Part shown: positions 1 through 9,862 of the stretch, piece after piece
Numbering within the stretch: the stretch's first letter is position 1
How the letters are laid out: every line of letters starts with the position of its first letter
Source of the DNA: Viola odorata
Taxonomy: Eukaryota; Streptophyta; Magnoliopsida; Malpighiales; Violaceae
Assembly (NCBI GenBank): GCA_963691705.1
Contig: OY829538.1
Location: forward strand, 77,754,781-77,818,780
Reading direction: 5' to 3'
DNA: 64,000 nt
The notes under the pieces: generated by a model
Told to the model about the DNA's origin: nothing
Databases searched by the model: none
The model's input: the letters and a program-made list of their open reading frames with translations, nothing else
Position numbers and translations under genes: made by a program

Positions 1-1867
1 TGAGTTCTGTGTCATGAAAACCTCTTTTGGATGGGAATTTCTTAAAGGAACAACACCCTTGACTTCCTGGTTATGGTGAAACCACCTCACTTTGACCTTT
101 TTCTGTCCTCTCTTGTCTTCATACATATCTTCCAAATAAGCAACATAAGGATTCTCTCCTTTTCCCAGGACAAAAACAAAGGATTGGACCTGCGTGGCAA
201 AAGAAGGAATATGTCATGAAATAGGAGGGCTAATGTAACCAAAGAGGACAGGGTAACATCTGCAAGCCCTTATTCTGGATACCAAGGGTAAGAGAAACCA
301 ACAAGATTTCTCCGCATAACTTCACCTAACCATTCCAAAATAAGAACCTCATAACTTTTCTTCCTTATTTTTAAGCAGTAAGGAAATTTCTCTAAAGGCT
401 ACATCTTTAGGTTAGGGATCCTTTTGTTTCATAGTAGCTTCTGCAAGATCAGGTTAAAGAATAATAATTGACCTAGGTGCCTTGAGGGAGCCTGAGGCTT
501 TGAAGTTTGAATAACAATGGGTTACACATCTGAATCAATTGGCGACCCTTTACACTTTTATTTACTCATCTAAATTAACTTATAGAAGTTAAAACTGAAA
601 CATAACAAAAGGTGAGGAGTAAGATCAAGGAGACCAACACATCTAACCACACACACATCAACTCAACACCTGAAATCCCCCCCTTACCGCAATTGTAATT
701 GCAGTCCTGCAGAATGCTTGGTAATGCTGGAGTTGTTTCCCACATGCCCATGCAAGACCTGACCACACAATTTCTGAACTGTGCCCGTTTAAATTCCTTG
801 AAAGACGACCCTGGAATGTGTGGCAGATACATGAGAATAAATAAACATAGATACAAAATTAATGGATGGAAAAAGCATTTACTGAATAGAATACCTGCAG
901 CTGTTGAGTGCCAAAGCCATTCATTTGATGCTTGACAGATTCTAACGCTTGTGCTAAATCATGTTTCGGTGATTCTGTAATTGAAGAAATATTTAATAAT
1001 CAAAGTTCACTAAGGAAGTATAGACAAACTGAATCTCATATGATACAAAAATATCAACTGCCAGCCCATGTGGGTGCACATAACTATTGAAGTGAGAGAA
1101 TAAAGCATCCAAATGTTGCAATAAATCAGTCCAAAGTTCAGTTGCCTTCACGATACAGTTGATACTTGCTAACCCTACCTCTTTTATACAGGAAAATTAT
1201 TTGTGTTCAAAGAACTACAGACAATTGCAAGGTGTAAAGATGTCACAATGTACTGCAAACCAGAAGTGGGCACAGAGTGTTTCCAATAACATATCACAGA
1301 TAGCTTTTGGATCAACTTCTGAACAACAAGCAAGGATGACAAGTTCAGCATAATGCCTAATGATGCCAGACAATATGCCATATCTTAAAATCTCGTTTGG
1401 TTATCAAAGTATTAGCCACTCTATTCCAGTCAGCTAAACCTTTGACTTGTCATAGGCTAATCCACTTTGGCAATCAAAGTGTAACAGAAAAATCATGTCA
1501 AACATAAATGACTAAACATAGACAACCTAGAATACATAGGAAAATCAAGTATATAGAAGAGAAAATACATACTGGAGCGATCACCCTGTAGATGCTGCTT
1601 TGATAGCATAGATGTAAGCCAATCCACAACTTCCCTTCTTGACCTCCATTTAAAACCAGCATGAATAGAGTTTTCTGCACCATATACCCGCACGAACTCC
1701 TCAGCAACCACATAGAACATGTGCCTAACACTTCGCTCAGTGCCCACAACAGCAAGGGTTGATTCCCCAGCAGAATCCTTCAGGAAATAATGAACCACTC
1801 GGTTTCCACGCTCCTGGGAAATAAACTGTTCCTTCCACTCCACAAAACAGTGACCATTTGCAGTCAT
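1..1867 (-). CDS. BAH-domain chromatin protein (At1g68580-like), 5' part
   Basis: Four coding exons are read on the minus strand: 1867-1573, 974-895, 810-688 and 189-1. All join in frame with GT-AG introns. The first Met gives MTANGHCFVEWKEQF, followed by a conserved plant N-terminal region (ERSVRHMFYVV, WRSRREVVDWLTSML). The last exon holds the start of a bromo-adjacent homology fold (FVFVLGKGENPYVAYLEDMY, VKVRWFHHNQEVKGV). I recognise this arrangement from the Arabidopsis agenet/BAH protein At1g68580, presumed to bind nucleosomes or histone tails in the nucleus; the exact substrate is unknown to me. The gene is truncated by the window edge, so the C-terminal agenet part is not seen. Upstream, a GC-rich (GCC)n tract at about 2623-2645 probably lies in the 5'UTR or promoter. 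Confidence 0.85.
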
Positions 1868-2622
1868 TTTGACCAGCAACCACCACAAGGGAGATCACAA
1901 AACACCAGAAAACTATCTATAACGCTACCAACATATCTGAGATCTTCAACAGAAGAGGCTAAAAGTTCAAACACCCTACACAGTTAGCTACCCAAAAGGC
2001 TAAAGAGCTTAAGACGGCCACTCTCTCAATGTAAAACTAAATTAGTGCCTCAAATTGGCTATAACCCTAGCTGCACCCATGATCCATCAGCACAAATTTG
2101 ACCAGAACCCACCAGCAATACACTCCTTAAAGAATAAAAATCAGATCCTAAACTCAAACCAAATAGCTAGAGGTACCCAATAGAAGTTACGAACAGGTCA
2201 AATGATCAACACCAACCAACCAACTTAGTTTTGCACCAACAACAACTCTCAATCCACCACAATTCCAAAGTATAAGGAAATAACAGTAAGGAGAAACAAT
2301 AATTCAGGTTAAACAAACCGTACCGACCAACCAAGCGGTCGGCGCTCAAGCTCAAATAACTCTACCAAACAAATAAGTACCAGAGAACGCTGACCAGAAC
2401 ACAGAGAAGTCGGTGCTGCGAAGATCTGCCAGCAGATCAGTAACCAAGTGAAGGAAACTAAAATCCAAGCTAGAAAAGGCCGAGACACAGCGATATATAA
2501 CTTTGACCAAGTTAACTAGAAGAAACATAAAAAACTACGAGATGGGCATCTAAGCTTTCACTTTGAGAAACAAAGCCCACACCCAGAAAGGAGATGAAAA
2601 AGTTAAGAGGCTATTTGGAGCT

Positions 2623-2646
2623 TGCGGCGGCGGCGGCGGCGGCGGT
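2623..2646. repeat. GCC/GGC trinucleotide microsatellite
   Basis: An uninterrupted run of about seven GGC units followed by GGTGGG lies about 0.75 kb upstream of the BAH gene start codon. It sits where the 5'UTR of that minus-strand gene would be and is far more GC-rich than its surroundings. Confidence 0.8.
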
Positions 2647-3140
2647 GGGGGCGGTTCAGGAGGCAGGTGAGAGCACAAGGTATTGCCGGGGTTTTGGTGT
2701 GGAATGGAAGGTAGGGAAGTGAAAGAGAAGAGAGAAACAAGAGGAGGAGGTGTGAGGACAAGAGTGTGTGGAAAAAGAAGCCATGTTTAAGGGTAGTTTG
2801 GTTTGAAAGGGATGGAGGTGCATGCAGGAGATGATGATTAAGGAGGAGAGGTAAAAAGAAAATAGCTAGGGAAGGAAAAAAGAGAGTTTCGTAAGATTGA
2901 ATAATTTTTTGATTAATTTAATGATTAATTAACCAAAACTATATATTAAAATAAATATATATATATTGGGCTGGGCTGAGAAAACGCTAGGATCCATATG
3001 GATAGGCCTTTTGAGGCCTATGGGCCCAGAACTGTATATTTTCATTTTTCTGTCTGCCCCCTTATAAATTATAAATTGCTAAATTATATTCCAAGTCCTA
3101 TTAGGATTTCTAATTGGAATCAAACTAGTAGACCTATCAT

Positions 3141-3153
3141 TGATATAAATAGG
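3141..3153 (+). promoter_or_regulatory. TATA-type promoter of the small secreted peptide gene
   Basis: The sequence TGATATAAATAGG lies about 45 bases upstream of the start codon at 3194. This fits a TATA box with a very short 5'UTR. Confidence 0.55.
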
Positions 3154-3193
3154 TAGAAGCTGGCCTTACCCTAATACACATTGCATCCAAACA

Positions 3194-3472
3194 ATGGCTT
3201 CCCGTTCCGTTTACAGAAAAGTGTCTGCCGTGATTTCTTCTCTGCTCATTGCATTGTTGTTATCTGTTTCCACCGCCAGCTCTTTGATCCTGATACCGTT
3301 TGATTCGAGCTCGCCGGAGTTCAGATGCCCCTGCGACCCAACAAATCCTATTGTGTGCGCATGTCCAAAGATGGATGACGATTACCTTGAAAGTATCGGA
3401 ATTAGAGTCAGAAGGTTCGGTGATAAGGTTCGCTACGAACGCCAGCGGAAAGCAACGATGGAGAGATCATAA
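3194..3472 (+). CDS. Small secreted cysteine-containing peptide, 92 aa
   Basis: Single-exon frame of 92 codons. Residues 1-30 look like a classical signal peptide: basic start (MASRSVYRKVS), a hydrophobic stretch rich in Leu/Ile, then a small-residue cleavage area (STASS). The mature part has a compact four-cysteine stretch (CPCDPTNPIVCACP), an acidic patch (MDDDY) and a very basic tail. A good TATA box sits just upstream and the next 100 bases are AT-rich like a 3'UTR, so this is probably a real gene and not a chance ORF. I do not recognise the family. The Cys-Pro motif is too short to call a defensin or a Bowman-Birk inhibitor. Confidence 0.55.
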   Translation: MASRSVYRKVSAVISSLLIALLLSVSTASSLILIPFDSSSPEFRCPCDPTNPIVCACPKMDDDYLESIGIRVRRFGDKVRYERQRKATMERS

Positions 3473-3839
3473 GCAACGTATGATCTTTAGGAACAGTTTT
3501 GAAATTTTAGATTATGATATTACTCAGTACTACAAGATTAGGGTTTTGTTTTAACATTTGTTTCTTTGATGTTGTCCGACGAGTACAGGAGCTTTGTATT
3601 TTGGAGATTTAATAAATAAAATTTACCATTGTTTTCATTACACAGCACTACTAATATTGCTCAGGTTATAATCCTTTATTTTATTTATTTTTGTTTAGAT
3701 CACCAAGAATCTATACTAGCATTTCACAAATTTTAATAGATTGGAAGAATAGGGCACCCATGACGAACCCTACTCCTCTTTTCCTTCCATGGAACCTCAA
3801 CCTAAACCTAATGGTAGGACTATATATCGATTTTTAGGG

Positions 3840-4186
3840 TCATGCAACGACCTAGAGTAATAGAGCGCCTCATCCCGAATGCTATCAATCGGGACGACTA
3901 CTGGACCTATAATTGGTTCGTTTACGATGAATCGGTAGATGATTATAAGTTTGTATGGGTGAATTGCAGAGATCCCCATCTCCCTACTACATTGAAATCA
4001 AACACTTGGAGTAGGCATCTTCCATCATCATTAGTGGTATAGAAGAGGACGATATCCATTGGGGTCTTTTCCTTTCCAATGGAGCAATTCATTGGGTAAC
4101 TAATTATCATCCTGGTCCCGAGATGATGTGTATTCTGGCCCTTGATTTAGGCACCGAGATTGGAATTTCGAGTTATATCTTGAAAG
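3840..4186 (+). pseudogene. F-box-associated domain relic
   Basis: Plus-strand reading gives VYDESVDDYKFVWVN, the hallmark (YDxxxDDYKVV) of the plant F-box-associated interaction domain. A frame change then leads to GLFLSNGAIHWVTNYH and ALDLGTEI, also typical of this domain (NGxIHW). No F-box is seen upstream, a stop and frameshift separate the halves, and the relic ends abruptly where homology to the purine-permease pseudogene begins at about 4190. It is therefore a broken fragment of an F-box gene, not a functional substrate receptor. Confidence 0.7.
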
Positions 4187-4189
4187 AAT

Positions 4190-5120
4190 TGATTTAGCTA
4201 TGTTAACCTGCATTTCCAAAACTGCAGAAACCGTCTCCTTTTTTATCACTTTTTCGAACGAAAGCTGCATGAGTGAAATCAGAAGAGAGTAAAGTGCTGA
4301 TGCACCAAGAGTGACACAGAATCCAAAGTAGCTACGACCCATCTTCCGAATCATTTTCAATGGCAACGAGAGCAGAAGAAAGAGAGATCTAGAGCACCAG
4401 CACAAATATTACAATCAAGAAAGTGAAATTTTGGGAATTGAAGAAGTAAGAGAATTAGATGGCAAGAAACACTAGTTGTGATGCACTGATGATCAGGAAA
4501 TAGATAGAGGCAGATAGATAATGGAGCCCAACAGAATACATCATGGCAGCAAAAGCTGTAAGGATTCCAATTGATAAGTACGAAAGGGTTAGGTTTCGAA
4601 TCAAGTAGAGTTGTTGTACTAGTTTCCTCTCGAGGAAGAAGAAAGAGCGGAATATAGAGAATTGGGAAGGCAGCAGTTTGAGCAAGAGTTGACATACAAT
4701 GATAAAGATGGTGCTGATTCCTGCCGAAAACCACCACCACCGGTGGCTGAGTTTAAGGAATGGTGATTGCTCCATTACATGCTCATCCTTATCAAGAAAT
4801 CTTTCTTCTGTATCTGAAAAGCAAAGAGAAGCCAGAAAGATGATTAGATTAACAACCGTCATTGAAAGTTGAAAGTGTCGAAACGGTCACCTCAACCGCG
4901 TCTTAATAGAGATACCAAAAAGATGGTTAGATTCTACTAACATATGCATCAAAACAGAAGAATCATACAGCAAGCATTTATGATTCCAGCATATAGAATT
5001 GAAGCTCCAAACTTTTATAAATCAAAATAAGAAATTACTTATCCATACACAACAAAAAGTATTACTGACCTGATGTGAACAGAGCCAATCTTCACTTTCA
5101 CAGCAGAAGACACAGTACGA
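4190..5120 (-). pseudogene. Purine permease (PUP) pseudogene, tandem copy 1
   Basis: Minus-strand remnant of the permease family found intact at 10815-12250. Recognisable blocks include DTEERFLDKDEH, MMYSVGLHYLSAS, GASALYSLLISLMQLSFEK and the VLEM segment. The blocks lie in different frames, and the second membrane helix region (RFYYEQGG in the other copies) is deleted or scrambled. Homology stops at about 4190, so the last third of the transporter is missing. The short first exon is still visible near 5070-5110, but the ATG of the other copies (ATGGCTCTG) is changed to TTGGCTCTG, so the start is lost as well. It cannot encode a working transporter. Confidence 0.85.
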
Positions 5121-5275
5121 GGATCAAAGAAACTAAGGCACTGTTTACTTCAGCAAATTCTCCCGAAAATTCTCCAGTTTTCTGAAAATTGATGTTCAAT
5201 TTGGAAATCGTGTTTACTTAGCCGTTTTTTCAGTTTGAAAACGAAAACGAAAATACTCTGTTTGAAAAAGGGTTA

Positions 5276-5870
5276 AATACAAAAAAAGTCCCTGCAGTCT
5301 AATTGATTGACTTTTTTCATCCCTCTGTTTTTTTGAACTATTTTTAGTACTCCAAGTCAATAAAATGACTTTTCTCATCCCTCACCCTAACGCCGTCAAC
5401 GTTTTCCGTCAGCTTGGCATGCCACGTGTCACGCCACGTCAGCAAAAGATCAAATCTTCATGCTACCAAATCTTGCGTGAGGTTGGGATCGAACCCATGA
5501 CCTCATGTTTGCCTTACGCTCTACCAACTAAGCTACACAACTTTTGTGTTAACATGTAATAAATTCTGAGTATTACTTCCCATGTTTTTCAACAATAACA
5601 CGCAAGTTCTGGTAGCATGAAGATTTGATCTTTTGCTGACGTTGTGTGACACGTCAGCAGTCGGTGACGTGTCAGTGATACGTGTCACGCCACGTCAGTT
5701 TTTTGTGTGACGTGGCATGACACGTCAAAAGTCGGTGGCGTTCAGTGACACGTGGTATGCCACGTCAGCAAGCTGACGGAAAACGTTGACGGCGTAAGGT
5801 GAGGGATGAGAAAAGTCACTTTATTGACTCGGAGTACTAAAAATAGTTCAAAAAAAACAGAGAGATGGCC
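5276..5870. repeat. Nested foldback element with tRNA-like loop
   Basis: The arms are 5276-5469 and about 5610-5870. For example, CGTCAGCAAAAGATCAAATC at about 5437 is repeated inverted near 5625-5644, and the outer blocks around 5330-5440 pair with 5740-5860. The right arm is longer because of extra copies of ACGTGTCA, ACGTGGCA and CACGTCAG motifs. The loop holds a tRNA-like sequence. The element lies wholly inside the hAT-like element, so it either inserted there or was acquired with it. Confidence 0.75.
5475..5543 (-). pseudogene. Degenerate tRNA-like sequence in foldback loop
   Basis: Read on the minus strand, TGTAGCTTAGTTGGTAGAGC is a near-perfect D-arm/A box resembling plant tRNA-Ala. 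GGTTCGATCCC is a B box/T-loop flanked by complementary GGG/CCC bases. The span between the D arm and T arm is about four bases too short for a normal anticodon arm, and the acceptor stem pairs poorly. It is therefore a tRNA pseudogene or a SINE head, not a working tRNA. Internal pol III promoter boxes remain intact. Confidence 0.6.
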
Positions 5871-6114
5871 TTGACTTACTCAAATTGAAAACATGCGGTT
5901 TTCAATCTGAGTGATTAATGAATCTTTTTAAAACCCAATTTTGCCCTCATCTACTGACGTTGCGTTTCTTCTTCTTCTCCTCCATCGCGACACGGTCTCC
6001 TTCTCTTCTCCAGTGTCCCAATTTCTTGTTCTCCTTCTCTTTGATTTCGATCTAATTCTTGTTAGTATTTCAGTACCGACGTCCCTGTGTCTGAATTTGG
6101 ACTGAAGAGGAGCG

Positions 6115-6453
6115 ATGGAAGAGACCCAAGAACAGCAAAATAAACCCAAAGTTCTGAAGGTTGACTCGGTGCAAACATGGGATTCCTATGTTGCCCAAGC
6201 TTCAAATCAAGGATTTCCTGTAAGTTTTATTGCCCCGATTCAAGAAGGGTTCTTTAAATTTTAAAAGTGATGATTTTTCTTGAATTATAAACTGATAAAA
6301 TCTTGGTTTTTGTTGTTGGGCGAATCGTAGATTGCTGTGCACTTTACTGCTTCATGGTGTATGCCGTCGGTGGCAATGAACCCAGTTTTTGAAGAACTGG
6401 CAGCAGGTGTTCCAGATGCCCTGTTTGTCTTAGTTGACGTAGATGAGCTTAAG
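6115..6453 (+). pseudogene. Thioredoxin CXXS-type gene fragment inside transposon
   Basis: Two exons (6115-6219 and 6331-6453) join in frame across a proper GT-AG intron. They encode about 76 residues starting MEETQEQQNKPKVLKVDSVQ. The second exon carries the active-site motif WCMPS within FTASWCMPSVAMNPVFEEL. The second cysteine of the thioredoxin site is Ser, as in plant TRX-CXXS proteins, which act as monothiol isomerase-like enzymes. The second exon ends at a donor site after VDVDELK. The last exon (cis-Pro region) is absent, and the following 500 bases are a tandem repeat. Intron retention shows the capture was from genomic DNA, not mRNA. Start codon, splice sites and frame are intact, so a chimeric transcript is possible. 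Confidence 0.75.
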
Positions 6454-6483
6454 GTATGCCATTTCCCAACCTTAATTTTGTGG

Positions 6484-6995
6484 CAAATGTTGGTTTAGTT
6501 GTTGCTTGAAATGCTGCTCTATTAGCTTTCGAATCGATGCTCATTTTGCTGCCAAATTGTTGCTTGAAATGCTGCTCTATTTGCTGTCGAATTGATGCTC
6601 ATTTTGCTGCCAAATTATTGCTTGAAATGCTACTCTATTTGTTGTCGAATTGATGCTCATTTTGCTATCGAATTGTTGCTTGAAATGCTGCTCTATTAGT
6701 TTTCGAATCGATGCTCATTTTGCTGCCAAATTGTTGCTTGAAATGCTGCTCTATTTGCTGTCGAATTGATGCTCATTTTGCTGCCAAATTATTGCTTGAA
6801 ATGCTACTCTATTTGTTGTCGAATTGATGCTCATTTTGCTATCGAATTGTTGCTTGAAATGCTGCTCTATTTGCTACCGAATTATTGCTTGAAATGTTGC
6901 TCAAAATGCTGCCGAATTGTTGCCTAAAATGCTGTTGAAATGATGCTCAAAATGTTGTCGAATTGTTGCTTAAAATGCTGCTGAATTGTCGAATG
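6484..6995. repeat. Tandem array of ~58-bp units with ~175-bp higher-order period
   Basis: Units of the form TTGTTGCTTGAAATGCTGCT plus CTATTTGCTGTCGAATTGATGC and CATTTTGCTGCCAAA repeat from about 6490. Three slightly different 58-base units form a block that is repeated nearly unchanged: the AGCTTTCGAATCGATGCTC variant recurs as AGTTTTCGAATCGATGCTC about 175 bases later. The array then decays into partial units to about 6995. It sits where the third thioredoxin exon or its intron would be expected. Confidence 0.85.
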
Positions 6996-7475
6996 GTTAT
7001 TGTGTTGTAGAGGGAAACTCGGATGAACATGAAACAACAGAGTTGTAGTAGCCATCATGCTTTTTGGGCCCAATGCCTCCTCAACAATGTCTTGATACTT
7101 CATGTCATATAGATACTTTTGCTTACTTTTCTTTTGGGCATGTGAACTGAAATTACTGCACTTTTCCTTTACATCAAGACTATCTGGTGCTGCTATTATG
7201 AATTTTCTTCTAAACGCCATACTCTTCCGCTGCAGCAGACGAATTGGAAGGAGAATTAATTTATTTTCAGGACAGGTTGCTTGGCAATGCAGTTCTTAGA
7301 AAATGCTTCACTGGTCTGTTCTCTTTTCTGGAAAACCTTGGTTCTGTTTTCCTTTATACTGTAGTGTGCTTCAATGTCATGAAAATTTCAAATTCTGCTG
7401 CAAATTAGATCATATGCTTTCTGCATTTAATCAGACCAAATGCACTATTTTACCTGTTTGTATGGTGTACTTGCA

Positions 7476-7723
7476 GATAATTTAATCGGTAATATTGCAA
7501 GGAGTCTACCACAGGAGATTGATACAGCAAGGGTGCAAAGATGGGATGCAGTGCTTGCTCACCGATATCTTTGTGACCTTAAAGAAGCAAAGAAGCAGGG
7601 TAGAAAAGAAAAAAGGCACAAGGAAGCCCAGGCTGTGCTAGCAGCTGCAACCGCTGCTGCTGCAGCTTCTTCTAGGATTTCTTCGTTTAGGAAAGACGCT
7701 TTCCATGAATCTGCTCATCAGGA
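7476..7723 (+). pseudogene. Second captured exon, PHD-finger-protein-like
   Basis: After a good acceptor (ACTTGCAG at about 7475) a frame encodes DNLIGNIARSLPQEIDTARV, then WDAVLAHRYLCDLKEAKKQ, a basic helix (GRKEKRHKEAQAVLA), an alanine run and SSRISSFRKD. It ends at a possible donor (CAGGAG/GTTGTT). The Lys/Glu-rich helix followed by poly-Ala and SRISSFRKD reminds me of an internal exon of plant JADE/BRPF-type PHD-finger proteins. That identification is from memory and needs a search. No PHD finger is visible here, so it is an isolated exon inside the transposon. Confidence 0.5.
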
Positions 7724-8137
7724 GGTTGTTCTCTCACCAGATTCTCTTTTTCTTCTGGAAGAAATGGAAGAATCTTGCTTTTTTCCTCATTTTTGTTTCG
7801 CTTCAAATGTTGTGTATTGGTTACCCATTTACTGGTTAGAAGCCAAAACAGAGTTGTAGTAGCCTTACTTTTCTCATAATAAAAATGTACTGCACCTTGT
7901 TTACTCTCCAGAAATGCATGATGATTGTGCCTGATGTTAGCATGCAATGAAGACATGCTCCATTTTCAAGACATGCTTTCAATTATAATAAGTGTCAATT
8001 TTTTCCTACAAATATAAATATTTAATTTTTTAATCTTTGCAAATAGAAGGAAATAATAATATGATTTTTTTCATTAAAAAAATCAAGTTATTGGAATAAA
8101 ATTGTTTTTGGTTTTGCAATAATTTGGAAAATAATGA

Positions 8138-8245
8138 CGAAGTAAACACGTTTTCCAGTTTTCAGATCAGGAAATAGTGACGAAGTAAACACGTTCTCCA
8201 GGTTTTCAAATCAGGAAATAGTGACGAAGTAAACACGATTTCCAG
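8138..8245. repeat. Subterminal tandem repeats of the hAT-like element
   Basis: Three copies of roughly 40-50 bases share GACGAAGTAAACACG followed by TTTTCCAG or TTCTCCAG and TCAGGAAATAGT. The terminal inverted repeat itself contains GAAGTAAAC. Such iterated subterminal motifs are the usual binding sites of hAT transposases. Confidence 0.7.
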
Positions 8246-8767
8246 TTTGAATCAGTTTTCTATTTGAAATGAAAAACAGCAAATTTTAAAAAAACAGCAA
8301 ATTTTTAAACTGAAAATTTTCCGAAGTAAACTGGTCCTAAGAAACTTTGATGGGTTTTTGCTGTTGACACTAAAAAAAGTGGCTCGCTTATGTTCAATTT
8401 GAGGGAGTATGATACAGTTTTGCTTTGTTGGTGTGTCCCTGTCTTGTTCTGTTTGTCTGGTGTCCTTTTCCTTTTCCTGAGTGCAAAGCGCATTGACACC
8501 GACAAGAAAAATATATATTAAACAAAGTTCAAATTTTGAACGAGATTATTCGATTCAATTTAATCTATACTTTAGCTTTAAGTTTCAATAATAAATTACC
8601 ATAAAATGGGAGATGCTTTTAATGATACAAAAATGATAAACAATCCTTCCGTAGAGATGCTTTATCAGCTTGAACTTGACGGCAACGCCAAAAGATGGAG
8701 TAAATCTTTGACTCGAATAAAAAATTAGTCTTGTATACAGAACGTGCGAATTAATCCATAATTAATA

Positions 8768-8872
8768 TTGGTTGTGATCAAGTGGTAAGGAATTTATATA
8801 CCGTTAACCAATAGCTCGAGTTGGGGTCTTGGAAATAGAGCAAACCATGCTGGAAAATCATCCACTTTTGAG
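8768..8872 (+). mobile_element. tRNA-derived SINE fragment truncating PUP copy 2
   Basis: GGTTGTGATCAAGTGGTAAGG (A-box type) followed by CCGTTAACCAATAG, CTCGAGTTGGGGTCTTGG (a degenerate B box) and AAATAGAGCAAACCATGCTGG matches the general layout of plant Au-like SINE heads. It lies exactly where the purine-permease reading frame loses homology to its intact neighbour, and no family-like coding sequence follows on its far side. The 3' part and poly-A tail are not clear, so the copy is partial or its boundaries are approximate. Confidence 0.6.
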
Positions 8873-9862
8873 CCCCACTCTGCATTTCTCCACGTAATGT
8901 CCTCCATTCCCCACTAGCGAAAAGACCCACAATTGACACAAAAGTAGCAACGAGAGATGTGTAGATATGCATCTCTAAAACTGCAGAAAATGTCTCATTC
9001 TTGATCACCTTCTCGAACGAAAGCTGCATAAGTGAGAGCAGAAGAGAGTAAAGTGCTGATGCACCAAGAGTGACAAGGAATCCAAAGTAGTAATTCCAGG
9101 TAGAAACTCCCAACAACCCATCTTCTGTATCATTATCAATGGCAATGAGAGCAGAAGAAAGAGAGAGCACAAGAACTGATATTACAATCAAGAAAGTGAA
9201 CTTTTGGGAATTGAAGAAGTAAGAGAAAATAGCATTGAATGCTAGTTGGGATGCACAGATGAGGGAATATGTATAGGCAGATAGATACAAGAGCCCAACA
9301 GAATATATTATGCCATCACAAGCTGTAAGAACTCCGATCGAGAAGTACAGAAGGGTTAGGATTCTGATTGATGGCGGAGTAGATGACGTTGTACTAGTTT
9401 CCTCTCGAGGAAGGACAAAGAGTGGAATATAGAGGATTGGGAAGGCAGCAGTTTGAACAAGAGTTGATATCCATATACTTTTCCCACCTTGTTCATAATA
9501 AAATCTTCCTAAAAGAATAGCTGCAGACTGGCCTACAATGACAAATATGGTGTTGATTGCTGCCAAAAGCCACCACCAGTAGTGGTTGAGTTTAAAGATT
9601 GGTGATTGATCCATTATATGTTCATCTTTATGAAGAAATTTTTCTTCTGTATCTGTAACAAGGAGAAGCAAGAAAGATGGTCAGATTATAACATGCATCA
9701 TAAACTTAATCGACAGAGAACTTTAATCGGAACAAGAAGTATTCCGAAGAAAACTGGGTAGGAGTAGGAGTAATCATGTTTCCACCGATTACTAAGATAT
9801 CTGTTTAGCAAGATGAAAGAAACTTAATCTGAAAATTACCAACCTAAAGAGAACAGAGCCAT
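8778..9862 (-). CDS. Purine permease-like, C-terminally truncated, tandem copy 2
   Basis: A 19-base first coding exon (9862-9844, MALFSL) joins exon 2 (9652-8778) for 297 residues. The protein follows the plant PUP family: NHYWWWLLAAINTIFVIVGQ, GRFYYEQGG, YSVGLLYLSAYTYSLICASQ and LGASALYSLLLSLMQLSFEK, with about seven hydrophobic segments. PUPs are proton-coupled importers of adenine, cytokinin or related bases and alkaloids at the plasma membrane. After EWRTLRGEMQS homology stops. The final ~32 residues (GAQKWMIFQHGLLYF...) are read antisense through a SINE, and the last three or so helices of the family (about 360 aa) are missing. Exon structure and frame upstream are intact, so it may be transcribed, but it is likely non-functional or dominant-negative. 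Confidence 0.8.

Larger units (their letters stand above)
5135..8338. mobile_element. hAT-like non-autonomous element carrying gene fragments
   Basis: The exact 8-bp direct repeat AAGAAACT stands at 5127-5134 and 8339-8346. Just inside lie imperfect terminal inverted repeats, AAGGCACTGTTTACTTC on the left and, on the opposite strand at the right, AGGACCAGTTTACTTC. An 8-bp duplication is typical of the hAT superfamily. The motif GAAGTAAACACG recurs three times close to the right end (8138-8240), and an inverted relative (CGTGTTTACTT) lies near the left end at about 5211, like hAT subterminal transposase sites. No transposase is seen. The interior holds a foldback with a tRNA-like loop, two exons of a thioredoxin CXXS gene, a 58-bp tandem array and an exon of another cellular gene. 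The paralogous PUP upstream region at 9917-9945 looks like the unoccupied site. Confidence 0.75.

Noticed and set aside
5475..5543. Functional tRNA-Ala gene
   Set aside because: The D-arm-to-T-arm distance is too short for a normal anticodon arm and the acceptor stem does not pair; reported as a pseudogene instead.
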